From Paracoccaceae bacterium (GTDB taxonomy: Bacteria > Pseudomonadota > Alphaproteobacteria > Rhodobacterales > Rhodobacteraceae): a stretch of DNA of 59,751 nt. Both the position numbers and the translations under genes were made by a program. This document shows positions 10,157 to 19,367 of the stretch, one piece after another. The stretch lies in NCBI GenBank assembly GCA_019911965.1, contig JAIOJF010000013.1, positions 1 through 59,751 of the forward strand, given 5' to 3'. The first letter of the stretch is position 1. The number at the start of each line of letters is the position of its first letter. Below the pieces are notes generated by a model. It was given only the letters and a program-made list of their open reading frames with translations, had not been told where the DNA came from and made no database searches.

Positions 10157-10807
10157 TTAACGCGGCATCGGCATCGGCTGCACATTGTTGCCGGTCAGGA
10201 TGGCAATGGCATCCTTGCCCATCAATTCGCTCAGCACCCCGGTATCTGACCTCAGGCCGCCGGTATAGGTGCCATAGGCGGGCAGGATCAGCCTCCGGCC
10301 ATCCAGCAGGAAACAGGGGCGGCGAATGCCGCGAAGCCCGGCCTTGGGGTGGAAATGGCCCGACACTTCACCGCTGGCATCCGGGTCGGCGATATGGCGG
10401 AACACCAGCGGGCCAGCGCGGAACTGCGCCAGATGCGTACCACCGATATCGACCGGGCCGGGATCGTGGTTGCCTTCGATCCAGACCCATTGTCGCCCGG
10501 CCATCAGGCAGGTCAGCCACAGACGGTCGGCCTCGTCCATCTCCTCGAACGCGTAGAGATCGTCGAAACTGTCGCCAAGGCAGATGATGGTTTCGGGATT
10601 GCGGGTCAGGATGTCGGCTTCCAGCCGCTCCAGCGTCTCGCGGTTCTCGTATGGGGGCAGCATGTTGCCGGCCCGCCGCGCCAGCCGCCCGGATTTGCCG
10701 AAATGCAGGTCGGAAACGCACAGGATACCGGCCTCGGACCACCAGAGCGCACCGCTGGAAAGGGCCGTCAGGCGGGCATCGGCAAGGGTGAAATCATAGG
10801 TCCGCAT
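10157..10807 (-). CDS. pdeM: Ligase-associated DNA damage response endonuclease PdeM
   Basis: A calcineurin-like metallophosphoesterase of the PdeM family, found in bacterial DNA-repair operons with an Lhr-type helicase. The 216 residues from ATG 10807 (MRTYDFTLADARL) carry the metal motifs in order: DLHFGKSG, GDSFDDLY, GNHDPG and GHFHPK. A longer frame reaches 10843 but begins with unlike sequence. The gene follows the helicase gene by 47 bases on the same strand. The ATP-dependent ligase and exonuclease that usually complete this cluster are not next to it, so only half of the operon is here. Confidence 0.9.
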   Translation of the reverse strand: MRTYDFTLADARLTALSSGALWWSEAGILCVSDLHFGKSGRLARRAGNMLPPYENRETLERLEADILTRNPETIICLGDSFDDLYAFEEMDEADRLWLTCLMAGRQWVWIEGNHDPGPVDIGGTHLAQFRAGPLVFRHIADPDASGEVSGHFHPKAGLRGIRRPCFLLDGRRLILPAYGTYTGGLRSDTGVLSELMGKDAIAILTGNNVQPMPMPR

Positions 10808-10854
10808 GGCGCCAGCAAACACTGAAAGCCCGGGCGATGACAAGCCGCATCTGA

Positions 10855-13260
10855 TCAGACAAGTCCGGCCTCGCGCATCATCCGCTCGGCTTCTTCCGCC
10901 AGCAGGCGTTCTTGTGCCTCGCCCCGGATCGGCACCTTGCCGATTTCCAGCAGCAGGGGGGCGGCCAGCGGCGTGACATGCGGCGCGGTGATGTGGTCGA
11001 TCTTGCCGTCGATCCGCGCCAGCATCTCTTCGATCCGCTCGAAATCGACCAGGCCGGTCATCGCCTCGGTGCGGGTCAGGCGCAGCAGCAGGTGGCCGGG
11101 ATCGTATTTCCTGAGCGTATCATAGAGGATATCGCTGGAAAACGTCGCCTGCCGCCCGGATTTGCGCCGCCCCGGCAGGTTGCGTTCGATCAGCCCGGCG
11201 ATGGTGGCGACGCTGCGGAAGCTTTTCTTCATCACGGCGTTTTCCGCCAGCCAGGTATCCAGCCCCTCGATCATGCCATCGCGGGCCAGCAAGGGGGCGG
11301 GATCGGTGACCGGCTCCAGCCCCCAGGTCAGCAGAGCATAATCGGTGGACACGAAGCCAAGCGGGTTCAGGCCCGCCTTTTCCATCCGTTGACTGAGCAA
11401 AAGACCCAGCGTTTGCAAGGCGTTGCGCCCGGCAAAGCCGTAAAAGCAGGTGAAATGGCGCTGATCGGCCTCAAAACTTTCGACCAGCAGGCGGTCGGGG
11501 CGCGGCATCGCCGAGATCTCGCGTTGCAGGCGCAGCCAGTCGGCGGTGTGGGCAGGCAGATCGGGCCAGTCCGCCTGTTGCAGCTTGGCCAGAACCCGGT
11601 GCGACAGGATGGTGGAGGTGGCGAATTTGCTGCCGGAAAACACCGCAATCTTCGGCTTGCGATGCGATTCGCGGGTGACCTCGACGGTCAGTTCGCGCAG
11701 GCGGTCATAGGTCACCACCTCGCCGCCGATCAGGAAGGTATCGCCGGGCACCAGCGTGGCGGCGAAGGCTTCCTCGACCTCGCCCAAGGGCGCACCGCCA
11801 CGGCGGTTCTTCAGGCGCACCGCAAGGGTTTCGGTATCGACGATGGTGCCAAGGTTCATGCGGATCGCCCGTGCGGCACGGGGATCGCGCAAGGCCCATG
11901 TCCCGTCGGCGCGTTGCAGCAGGCGTTGCCAGCGGTCATAGGCCCGCAAGGCATAGCCGCCGGTGGCGCAGAATTGCAGGCAGGCATCGAAATCGGCGCG
12001 CGGCAGGGCGCGGTATGGCCCGGCCTTGCGGCATTCCGCGAACAGCGCATCGGCGTCGAACGCCCCTGCACAGGCGGTGATCAGGATCTGCTGGCACAAA
12101 ACGTCCTGCGGGCCGGGACCGCGTGGTTCGCCATCCAGTTCGCGGGCCAGCGCGGCCTCCAGCGCGGCGCGGCATTCGACCACCTCGAACCGGTTGGCGG
12201 GCACCAGCAGCGCACGCGACGGCGCGTTATAACGGTGGTTGGCACGTCCGATCCGCTGCACCAGCCGCTTGATGTTTTTCGGCGCGCCGATCTGGATCAC
12301 CAGATCGACATCGCCCCAGTCGATGCCGAGGTCCAGCGTGCCGGTGCAGACGATGGCCCGCAATTTGCCCGCCAGCATCGCCGTTTCCACCCGGTCCCGC
12401 GCCTCGCGGCTGAGCGAGCCGTGGTGCAGCCCGATCGGCAGATCGCCGTCATTGGCCATCCAGAGGGCGCGAAAGAACAGTTCCGCCTGGGCGCGGGTGT
12501 TGATGAAGATCAGCGTGGTGCGGGCGGCGCGCACCGCCTCCAGCACTTCGGGGATGGCGTAGTGCGCCCCCGCCCCGTTCCAGGGCGGCGGTGTTTCGGT
12601 GTCCAGAATGCGGATATCCGGGTCCGGGCCGGGATCGGCCTGCACCACATGGCAAGGGGCCTCGCCGATGGCCAGATAGCGGGCCAGGCCGTCCGGGTCC
12701 TCTACCGTGGCCGACAGGCCGAGGCGGCGCAGGCCGGGGGCAAGGCCCTGCAGGCGGGCCAGGCACAGCATCAACTGATCGCCGCGTTTGCTTTCCGCCA
12801 GCGCGTGGATTTCATCGACAATCACCCGTTGCAGCCCGGCGAAGATACGCGGCGCGTCCTCGTAGGACAGCAGCAGCGCCAGGCTTTCCGGCGTGGTCAG
12901 CAGGATATGCGGCGGGTCGGCGCGCTGGCGCTGGCGGCGGGAATGCGGGGTGTCGCCGGTGCGATCCTCGATCCGGATCGGCAGCGCCATCTCGGCCACC
13001 GGATTTTCCAGATTGCGGCGGATATCGGCCGCCAGCGCCTTCAGGGGCGAGACATAGAGCGTGTGCAGGCCCTTGTGATTGCCATCGGCCAGTTCCAGCA
13101 GACTGGGCAGGAAGCCCGCCAGCGTCTTGCCGCCGCCGGTCGGGGCGATCAGCAAGGTGGCAGGATCTTGGGCACGCGCCAGCAGCGCCGATTGATGCGG
13201 ATGCAAGGCCCAGCCACGGGTGGCAAACCAGTCTTTGAACGGGGCGGCAAGCGTGCTCAT
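10855..13260 (-). CDS. Ligase-associated DNA damage response DEXH helicase (Lhr family)
   Basis: A superfamily 2 helicase of 801 residues, the length of the ligase-associated Lhr-like proteins. Motifs in order are Q-like HPHQSALLARAQ, Walker A APTGGGKTLAG (about residues 39-49), Walker B VDEIHALAESKRG, motif III SATVEDP, FINTRAQAELFFRAL, and motif VI VQRIGRANHR. A winged-helix/beta C-terminal region typical of Lhr follows. It is thought to act with PdeM in DNA damage repair. It starts at ATG 13260 and is transcribed together with pdeM. The long open frame on the opposite strand (10912-13356) is a mirror effect of the GC-rich codons. Confidence 0.93.
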   Translation of the reverse strand: MSTLAAPFKDWFATRGWALHPHQSALLARAQDPATLLIAPTGGGKTLAGFLPSLLELADGNHKGLHTLYVSPLKALAADIRRNLENPVAEMALPIRIEDRTGDTPHSRRQRQRADPPHILLTTPESLALLLSYEDAPRIFAGLQRVIVDEIHALAESKRGDQLMLCLARLQGLAPGLRRLGLSATVEDPDGLARYLAIGEAPCHVVQADPGPDPDIRILDTETPPPWNGAGAHYAIPEVLEAVRAARTTLIFINTRAQAELFFRALWMANDGDLPIGLHHGSLSREARDRVETAMLAGKLRAIVCTGTLDLGIDWGDVDLVIQIGAPKNIKRLVQRIGRANHRYNAPSRALLVPANRFEVVECRAALEAALARELDGEPRGPGPQDVLCQQILITACAGAFDADALFAECRKAGPYRALPRADFDACLQFCATGGYALRAYDRWQRLLQRADGTWALRDPRAARAIRMNLGTIVDTETLAVRLKNRRGGAPLGEVEEAFAATLVPGDTFLIGGEVVTYDRLRELTVEVTRESHRKPKIAVFSGSKFATSTILSHRVLAKLQQADWPDLPAHTADWLRLQREISAMPRPDRLLVESFEADQRHFTCFYGFAGRNALQTLGLLLSQRMEKAGLNPLGFVSTDYALLTWGLEPVTDPAPLLARDGMIEGLDTWLAENAVMKKSFRSVATIAGLIERNLPGRRKSGRQATFSSDILYDTLRKYDPGHLLLRLTRTEAMTGLVDFERIEEMLARIDGKIDHITAPHVTPLAAPLLLEIGKVPIRGEAQERLLAEEAERMMREAGLV

Positions 13261-13312
13261 CGCCCGAGACTAGCGGCGCGGCGCGGCGCGGGGAAGCGCC
13301 TTCAACCCGCGA

Positions 13313-14611
13313 TCAGCTTTCGTCGACGAACAGGTTGGCCCAGGCGCGATCCATGATCTCTGGTGTCATCCGGGGCGGTATTTCCTCGTAGGCGCAGATC
13401 GACAGGATCTGGTCCACCAGAAACGGCGCGTGGAAATTGGCATAGACGTTATCGACCTCGGGATAACGGTTGCGCAGCAGATGCACGACCGAGGCTTCAT
13501 CAATCGGCAGGCGCCTGGCCTTGCAGACCCGGGCGAGGATTTGCAGGAAATCGTCCTGACCCGGCCCGTCGATCTTGACCTTGTAGGCGATCCGCCTGAG
13601 GGCCGCGCCGTCGAACATTTCGGATGGCAGGAAGTTGGTGGAAAAGATCACCAGCGTATCGAACGGCACGATAAATTTCTCGCCGGATTGCAGCGCCAGA
13701 ATGTCAAAGCCGCTTTCCATCGGTACGATCCAGCGGTTTATCAGCGCCTGCGGCGGTTCGGCCTGGCGGCCAAGGTCATCGACGATGAACACCCCCCCGG
13801 TCGATTTCAACTGCAACGAGGCCTGATAGGTGCGGCTGACCGCATTGTATTTCAGATCCAGCATGTCCAGCGTCAATTCGCCGCCTGTGATCACCGTCGG
13901 ACGGCGGCACAGCACGTAGCGGTTGTCATAGCGTTTGGCGCTGCGGCGCAGGCTTTGCGGATTATCCGCCTCGGTCGAGGCGATTTCATGTACGATCGGA
14001 TCATAGAGCGTGATCACCTGACCCATATATTCGATCGCCAGCGGTACATAGATATTGTCGCCCAGGGCGTCGCGGATGCCGTTCGAGATTGACGATTTGC
14101 CGTTGCCCGGCGGGCCGTACATCAGGATCGACTTGCCGGAATTGATCGCCGGACCAAGTTCGTCCAGCAGGCCATCGGGCAGGACGAGGTGACTCATCGC
14201 GTCATGCAGGCGGGTTTTCGAGATCGAGATATCCTTGACCGCCTGGCGTTCGGTCTGGGCGCGGTAATCCTTCAGTGGCACCGGCAGCGCGCCGTAATAT
14301 TCCGATTGCGCCAGCGCATCCAAGGCCCGTGCCTTGCCGGTATCGGACAATTCATAAGACATTTCGTTCGCGCCTTCGGAATCGCGATTGCCCATCGCCT
14401 CCAGCAGTTTCTGGCCGCGCACCACCTCGATCAGTTCGTTGGTCAGGTTGATCGGCAGGCAGATTGCCTCGGAAATGGCGGTGGCGGTGGACAGGTGCCG
14501 GCGGAACACGGTTTTCAGAAGGATGTCACGCAACATCACCATCGTCAGCCCGGTATCTGTAAGGCTGGTTGGCTGCGGCGGTGCCTTGACGTCGATATTC
14601 TGCATGTTCAT
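13313..14611 (-). CDS. AAA+ ATPase near the Tad pilus locus
   Basis: A cytoplasmic AAA+ ATPase of 432 residues. The first 150 residues contain a winged-helix-like segment (LSTATAISEAICLPINLTNELIEVV). Walker A GPPGNGKSS starts at residue 166, Walker B is GVFIVDDLGRQ, and sensor 1 is LVIFSTNF. A long insertion precedes Walker B. Proteins of this type occur near tad loci in Rhodobacterales, but I know of no assigned function. It is not part of the same transcript as the visible tad genes, being separated by a plus-strand membrane-protein gene. It could be a remodelling ATPase or regulator of the pilus. That is inference from position. Confidence 0.8.
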   Translation of the reverse strand: MNMQNIDVKAPPQPTSLTDTGLTMVMLRDILLKTVFRRHLSTATAISEAICLPINLTNELIEVVRGQKLLEAMGNRDSEGANEMSYELSDTGKARALDALAQSEYYGALPVPLKDYRAQTERQAVKDISISKTRLHDAMSHLVLPDGLLDELGPAINSGKSILMYGPPGNGKSSISNGIRDALGDNIYVPLAIEYMGQVITLYDPIVHEIASTEADNPQSLRRSAKRYDNRYVLCRRPTVITGGELTLDMLDLKYNAVSRTYQASLQLKSTGGVFIVDDLGRQAEPPQALINRWIVPMESGFDILALQSGEKFIVPFDTLVIFSTNFLPSEMFDGAALRRIAYKVKIDGPGQDDFLQILARVCKARRLPIDEASVVHLLRNRYPEVDNVYANFHAPFLVDQILSICAYEEIPPRMTPEIMDRAWANLFVDES

Positions 14612-14751
14612 TTGGCGCGTTTTCCTGTCTGCACTTCGGTTTTTGGCTGATTCTGGCCGATCCGGCCGATCAGGGCGTGATTTCCAAGGCGAGGTTTTGC
14701 AAAGCGGTGCCTTGGGTAGTATGCTTTCATAAAAAGGAATGGGGGCAAAAG

Positions 14752-16374
14752 ATGGGCAGGCCTTCGGCAGGAATGTATCTATTTTTCCTTGTTGCGGTTC
14801 TGGCCATCGAGGCGGGCCTGCTGCTGGGCAAAGGCGTATTGCTGATCGACCAGCACGAGGGCGACGCGCTGCACCTGTTGCAGATCGTCCTGAGGATGGC
14901 CGGCGGCGAGGTTCCGCATGTCGATTTCACCACGCCTGTGGGGGTTCTGGCCTTCGCGCCGGTTTCCTGGCTGATCAGCCTGGGATTGGGTGCCGGCAAG
15001 GCCATGATGGGCGGCATGCTGCTGGTGGCGTTGTTACTGCTGCCGGCAATCTGGTGGGTCGGCTATTCGCGCCTGTCGGGGCCGGTGGCATGGCTGTTCG
15101 GGGCCTTCGTGATCGTGCTGTGCACCGCGCTGGTCTATGGCGGCGGCGATCAGGCGGCGTCGATCTCGATGTATTACAACCGCTGGGCCTGGGCGGTGGC
15201 GCTGTTGCTGGTGGTGGTGGCGGTGGTGCCGTCCGTGCGCCGCAATCCCGGGGCGGATGGTGTCCTGCTGGGGCTGGGGCTGGTCTTTCTGGCGCTGAGC
15301 AAGATCACCTTTTTCGTGGCCTTTCTGCCCGGTATCCTGCTGGCGCTGATCCTGCGGCGGGCGATTGCCACCTCCCTGATCGGCCTTGTCGCCGCCGCTG
15401 TCGCGGTTCTGCTGGTGACATTGATCCTGGGTGTCGGCTTCTGGGCGGCCTATGTCGATGACCTGGCGACCATCAGTCGCGCCGGCATTCGCGGATTTCC
15501 CGGCCAGACCCTGCCTTACCTTCTGATCGGGCCGGCCTTTCTGGCGGCCAATCTTTGCCTTCTGGCGGGGATCGTGCTGTTGCGGCAATCCGGGCGCGCC
15601 GCCGAGGGGCTGCTGCTTTTGATCTTCGCCCCGGCCTTTGTCTATGTCACCTATCAGAACTGGGGCAACGATCCGAAATGGCTGATCGGGCTGGCGGTGC
15701 TGCTGATGGCGTTGCGGCCCGACCGGGCGATGAACAATGCCTTTGGCTGGGATATACGCCGCGCGATGGGCGTGGTGGCGCTGGTGTCGCTGGTGCTGAT
15801 CCTGCCGAGCGTGCTGAACCTGTCGCTGGCCAATCTGCGCCATGCGCGGATGAGCGCATCGGGATATTTTCAGGTACTGCCGGGGGCGCAAAACGCCGAT
15901 CTGGCGATGCAGGCCAAACGCATGCTGGCACCTTCGCGGCGGACCGCCTTCAGCCTTGCCGATCCCGCCATGCGCGCGATGGCCGATGCGGCGGTAACCT
16001 GGCAGGACGATATCCTGTTCGGCCAGCCGCTTGCCACCTGCAAGCTGGAAAGCGGGCTGGTCGGGGTGCTGATCCAGATGGCGCGTGACCTCGATGCCCT
16101 GCCGGGCACCAGCGGACGCAGCGTTCTGATGGCCGATACGTTCTCCAACCTCTGGATGTTCGGCGCGACAATCCCGCTGCCGGGTGGTGCGCCCTGGTAT
16201 TACGGTGGCGAGGCCGGGATGCAGCGGGCGGATTTCATCCTGGTCCCGACCTGCCCGGTTACGCCGATGGCGCGGACCGGGATATTGACGGCCCTGGCCG
16301 AACGCCGCGATCTGACGCTGAGCGAGGTCATGCGCAACGATCTGTTCATATTGCTCAGGCGGGGGCCGGACTGA
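14752..16374 (+). CDS. Polytopic membrane protein, putative GT-C glycosyltransferase
   Basis: A 540-residue membrane protein with about 10-11 transmembrane helices followed by a C-terminal soluble region of about 160 residues (from about 380). After the first helix comes an acidic loop IDQHEGDALH, then RMAGGEVPHVDFTTPVG. This resembles the first periplasmic loop of GT-C enzymes, which use polyprenyl-phosphate sugars (acidic catalytic pair, then a G..PY.DF motif). The assignment is by pattern, not by a database match. The start is ATG 14752, where the signal-like helix begins. The gene lies on the opposite strand between the tad operon and an AAA+ ATPase. A terminal transferase using the lipid-linked pentose made by the genes at 27-32 kb is possible. 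Confidence 0.6.
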   Translation: MGRPSAGMYLFFLVAVLAIEAGLLLGKGVLLIDQHEGDALHLLQIVLRMAGGEVPHVDFTTPVGVLAFAPVSWLISLGLGAGKAMMGGMLLVALLLLPAIWWVGYSRLSGPVAWLFGAFVIVLCTALVYGGGDQAASISMYYNRWAWAVALLLVVVAVVPSVRRNPGADGVLLGLGLVFLALSKITFFVAFLPGILLALILRRAIATSLIGLVAAAVAVLLVTLILGVGFWAAYVDDLATISRAGIRGFPGQTLPYLLIGPAFLAANLCLLAGIVLLRQSGRAAEGLLLLIFAPAFVYVTYQNWGNDPKWLIGLAVLLMALRPDRAMNNAFGWDIRRAMGVVALVSLVLILPSVLNLSLANLRHARMSASGYFQVLPGAQNADLAMQAKRMLAPSRRTAFSLADPAMRAMADAAVTWQDDILFGQPLATCKLESGLVGVLIQMARDLDALPGTSGRSVLMADTFSNLWMFGATIPLPGGAPWYYGGEAGMQRADFILVPTCPVTPMARTGILTALAERRDLTLSEVMRNDLFILLRRGPD

Positions 16375-16392
16375 AACGCGGTCATGCGTTTC
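16373..16392. terminator. Hairpin between convergent genes
   Basis: GAAACGC (16373-16379) pairs with GCGTTTC (16386-16392) around a 6-base loop. It overlaps the stop of the membrane-protein gene and lies just before the end of the convergent prepilin peptidase gene. There is no T-run, so it is a weak candidate. Confidence 0.35.
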
Positions 16393-16402
16393 GCGAGGTG
16401 CC

Positions 16403-16900
16403 CTATTGCAGCGCCCCGATTCCCAGATAGGCGATCAGCAATCCCGACAGCGCCAGCCCCATCGGGAAATCCTTGCCCGCATCCCAGGATTTCCAGCCTT
16501 TGGTCAGGCGGCGGATCGGGCCGATGGCGCGGAAAAGCCGGTGCACAAGAAAGGCGCTGACCAGCATGATTGCGAACAGGATCAGCACCAGCCTGATATC
16601 GCTGAACGCGAAGAACGGTGCGATGGCGGCGGCATATTTTGCATCGCCCCCGCCAACCAACCGGAGCGCATTGGCGACAAAGCCGATGGCAAGCACCACC
16701 GCGAAATTGGCCAGCCGCCACAGGTATTCCTCCATCGGCAGCGCGATCAGCCCGGCCACCAGAAACACCCCGAGCATCACCAGAACCGAAGTATTGGGGA
16801 TCCGCATGGATTTCAGATCGCTGAACGCGACATAGATCGCCACCGGCAACGCGGGGGCAAGCAGCCACAGGGCTTCGGAAGCTGTCAGATCTACCTGCAC
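16403..16900 (-). CDS. cpaA: Tad prepilin peptidase (TadV/CpaA)
   Basis: An inner-membrane aspartyl protease that cleaves the leader of Flp prepilins. The two catalytic aspartates are visible in FSDLKSMRIPN (near residue 27) and in the GxGD-type motif GGGDAKY. About five hydrophobic helices lie between and after them. It is the short TadV form (165 residues) without the N-terminal methylase domain of PilD. The start is probably GTG 16900, one base after the stop of the upstream TPR gene. The frame is open to 17002, but that part overlaps the TPR gene and looks non-coding. It is the last gene of the leftward tad operon seen here. Confidence 0.85.
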   Translation of the reverse strand: MQVDLTASEALWLLAPALPVAIYVAFSDLKSMRIPNTSVLVMLGVFLVAGLIALPMEEYLWRLANFAVVLAIGFVANALRLVGGGDAKYAAAIAPFFAFSDIRLVLILFAIMLVSAFLVHRLFRAIGPIRRLTKGWKSWDAGKDFPMGLALSGLLIAYLGIGALQ

Positions 16901-16901
16901 G

Positions 16902-17771
16902 TCAGGATTGCCGCGATTTGTCCAGCGCCGCCAATGCGCGGACAGCGGCATCGAAATGCTGCGGATGCGTGTCGATCGCATCAGCCAACAAGCCGCGGGC
17001 AATGTCGATATCGCCCTGCTTGACGGCGCTGATCGCCATCGTGTGCAAAAGCTCTGCGCGTTCGATCTGGGTCAACTGGATGACCGGCAGGGTATATTTG
17101 CGCTGCGCGGCGCGGGCCAGCACAAGGTTGTTCTTGGCGGTGAACAGGTCCTTGTCATAGGTGATCGCCTCAAGAAACAGCTTTTCCGCCGCGTCGTAAT
17201 CGCCGCGCGTGAGTTTTGAATAGCCCCAGTTGTTCAGAACGCCCGCCGGTTGCGTGGTCAGCCCGGCGGCGGTTTCATAAAAACTGTCTGCCTTTTTCCA
17301 TTCCTGGTTGCTGTCGGCGATCATCGCTTCCAGACGGTAGCGCTGATAGGTCTCGTGGGTGGGCGGAACCTTGTCCAGCTGCGCCTCGGCCCGGCCCCAT
17401 TCGTTGGTGCGGATCAGCGCATCGGCGTAATTCACCCGGTCATCCGCCGTGGCATCGCCGCTGGAAACCAGCTTGTCATAGATCAGCACCGCTTCCGAGG
17501 CACGCTTGGCACGGACCAGCGATTTCGCCAGGCCGCGACGGAAATCCACCCGCTCGGGTTCCTTCTGCAGGGCGCGCTTGAAGTATTCCACCGCCTCGTT
17601 GGGATCGGCGACGGTCAGCATGATATCGTTCAGATTGGTCGCGTCGATGACATTCATGCCATCGACCTCCTTGTCGACATCGGGTTTTTTCAATGCGTCG
17701 CAGGCCGACAGGCCAAGCGCCCCGATGATGCAAAGCGTCGAGATTAATAGCCGTCCCATATGCAGGGCCAC
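16902..17771 (-). CDS. Tad TPR lipoprotein (TadD-like, second copy)
   Basis: A 289-residue TPR protein with a lipoprotein signal ending LGLSAC, so it is probably outer- or inner-membrane anchored in the periplasm. TPR-like helical pairs run from about residue 55 to 280 (AVEYFKRALQKEPERVDFRRGL, AGVLNNWGYSKLTRGDYDAAEKLF, ARGLLADAIDTHPQHFDAAVRAL). TadD proteins are needed for Tad pilus assembly, possibly for secretin localisation. The start is GTG 17771, two bases after the stop of the upstream TPR gene; ATG 17759 is an alternative. Two tadD-like genes in tandem are common in Rhodobacterales. Confidence 0.85.
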   Translation of the reverse strand: MALHMGRLLISTLCIIGALGLSACDALKKPDVDKEVDGMNVIDATNLNDIMLTVADPNEAVEYFKRALQKEPERVDFRRGLAKSLVRAKRASEAVLIYDKLVSSGDATADDRVNYADALIRTNEWGRAEAQLDKVPPTHETYQRYRLEAMIADSNQEWKKADSFYETAAGLTTQPAGVLNNWGYSKLTRGDYDAAEKLFLEAITYDKDLFTAKNNLVLARAAQRKYTLPVIQLTQIERAELLHTMAISAVKQGDIDIARGLLADAIDTHPQHFDAAVRALAALDKSRQS

Positions 17772-17773
17772 CT

Positions 17774-18358
17774 TTACTGCTCGTCATCCGATGCAGGGGT
17801 CTGAAGCAACAGGTATTGTCCGCTGCCTCGTCGAACCAGCTCGAATTTGTTCTCGTTGGCCTCAGCATACGCGGTATTTTCGGATTTTGCGATAGCAAGT
17901 CGCAGATTTTCGCGGATTTCGACGGAATTACCATTGTCCAGCGCAAAGGCATTGCGGAAGGCCCGGCGGGCCGCGCCATCTTCGCCCTGTTCCATCAGAA
18001 CAACGCCCAGATTGTTCCATGCGGCCACGAATTCCGGGTCGCGCTCCACCGCGCTTTCCAGCAATTGCCGCGCCTGGTTAAGCCGTCCGAGCTTCAGATT
18101 GGCCGAGCCGAGCGCGCTCAGGACATCCGCCGTCAGGCCGTGTTCGCCGGCGGCGCGGGTATAGGCGCTGAGGGCAAGGTCGTATTCCCCCGCCGCCATC
18201 AGGCGATGCCCGACGACCAGGCCGTCCACCGCATCGCGTACCACCGGCGTTCCGGGCGGTGGTGCTATGCCGACGCGGTTGTTCTGCAAACCGGTATCGC
18301 CGGTCTGGCAACCTGCCAGCGCGGTTGTCAGTGCTATCAGCCCCACCCATTGGCGCAT
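17774..18358 (-). CDS. tadD: Tad TPR lipoprotein (TadD-like, first copy)
   Basis: A 194-residue TPR lipoprotein with lipobox TALAGC near residue 16. At least three TPR units are visible (YDLALSAYTRAAGEHGLTADVLSALGSANL, NQARQLLESAVERDPEFVAAWNNLGVVL, GAARRAFRNAFALDNGNSVE). It is the usual TadD partner following tadC. Its ATG directly adjoins the tadC stop (18359), and the next TPR gene starts two bases after its own stop, so the three genes are translationally close. The C-terminal tail is short and charged. Confidence 0.87.
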   Translation of the reverse strand: MRQWVGLIALTTALAGCQTGDTGLQNNRVGIAPPPGTPVVRDAVDGLVVGHRLMAAGEYDLALSAYTRAAGEHGLTADVLSALGSANLKLGRLNQARQLLESAVERDPEFVAAWNNLGVVLMEQGEDGAARRAFRNAFALDNGNSVEIRENLRLAIAKSENTAYAEANENKFELVRRGSGQYLLLQTPASDDEQ

Positions 18359-19357
18359 TTATCTGTTTCCCAGGACCAGCATCTCGTAAATGTCGTAGAT
18401 CGACGGCCCGATCAGGATAATCAGCAATGGCGGCAGTGTGAACATCATTGTGCCAAGCGTCAGCTTGGTCGGCAGTTTGTTGGCCTTTTCCTCGGCCCGC
18501 ATCACGCGTTTGTCGCGCATTTCGGCGGCATAGACGCGCAGGGCCTCGGAAATCGAGGTGCCGAAGCTGGCGGACTGGATCAGCACCGTCACGAAGGCGG
18601 AAATATCCTGCGAGCCGGCGCGTTCGGCGAAATCGCGCAGTACCGACACGCGGTCCTTGCCGGCCTTCATCTCGTTGGCGACGATGCCGAATTCCTCGGC
18701 CAGTTCGGGAAAGCCTGGCTTGATCTCGCCCGACACGCGCAGGATCGACTGATCGAGGCCCTGTCCGGCCTCGACACAGACCAGCATCAGGTCGAGCGCA
18801 TCGGGAAACCCTTCCATCAGCGCCTGCTGGCGGGTCTGGCGGCGGCGTTCAACCCAGTAGATCGGCGCGTAATAGCCCGATCCGGCGGGGATCAGGATCG
18901 TCATCAGGGTTTTCTGCATCGTTGCGCCGTCCGCCTGGAACACCACCAGAACCACGCCGATGAACAGGAATCCCAGAGCCAGCGCAAGCTGCATGAAATG
19001 GTAGGTGCGCACGGCGGTGCGTTGGCGGTAACCGGCCTGAACCAGCTTCAACTGGGTCTTCGACAGCGTCTTCTGGTCCTGCGGTTCCAGAAAGGCGGCG
19101 AACTTGTCGAGGTTCGGGCCCTTTTCCTCGAATCTGAGGCTGGGCTTTTCGGACGCGTCCTTGGACTTGACCTTCTTCTTGCGGGATTTGTTTTCCAGCC
19201 GCTCGAACGGGTCCTTTTCCTTGCGCATCAGGAACGGCAGCGTCAGCAACACCAGCAGGAACCCGGCCAGGCCGATGGCATAGAGCGGGCCAAGCGGGCC
19301 GAAATTCTGGATCAGGTAACCCCAACCCTGGTCGATGAAATTTTGTTGCTGTTCCAT
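18359..19357 (-). CDS. tadC: Tad inner-membrane platform protein TadC
   Basis: One of two type II secretion F-domain membrane proteins that form the platform for the Tad pilus. It has 332 residues. One N-terminal TM lies at about 20-43, followed by a basic stretch with RKKKVKSKD, then TMs near 120-165. The T2SSF domain includes FPDALDLMLVCVEAGQGLDQSI and LIQSASFGTSISEAL, and a final TM pair with LGTMMFTLPPLLIILIGPSI. It starts 10 bases after the tadB stop and ends at the base before the tadD start. Confidence 0.94.
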   Translation of the reverse strand: MEQQQNFIDQGWGYLIQNFGPLGPLYAIGLAGFLLVLLTLPFLMRKEKDPFERLENKSRKKKVKSKDASEKPSLRFEEKGPNLDKFAAFLEPQDQKTLSKTQLKLVQAGYRQRTAVRTYHFMQLALALGFLFIGVVLVVFQADGATMQKTLMTILIPAGSGYYAPIYWVERRRQTRQQALMEGFPDALDLMLVCVEAGQGLDQSILRVSGEIKPGFPELAEEFGIVANEMKAGKDRVSVLRDFAERAGSQDISAFVTVLIQSASFGTSISEALRVYAAEMRDKRVMRAEEKANKLPTKLTLGTMMFTLPPLLIILIGPSIYDIYEMLVLGNR

Positions 19358-19367
19358 GCTTGCCCCG

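Noticed and set aside
10912-13356. An 814-codon open frame antisense to the Lhr-type helicase
   Set aside because: The minus-strand frame carries all helicase motifs; the plus-strand one has only low-complexity Gly/Gln/Arg sequence.
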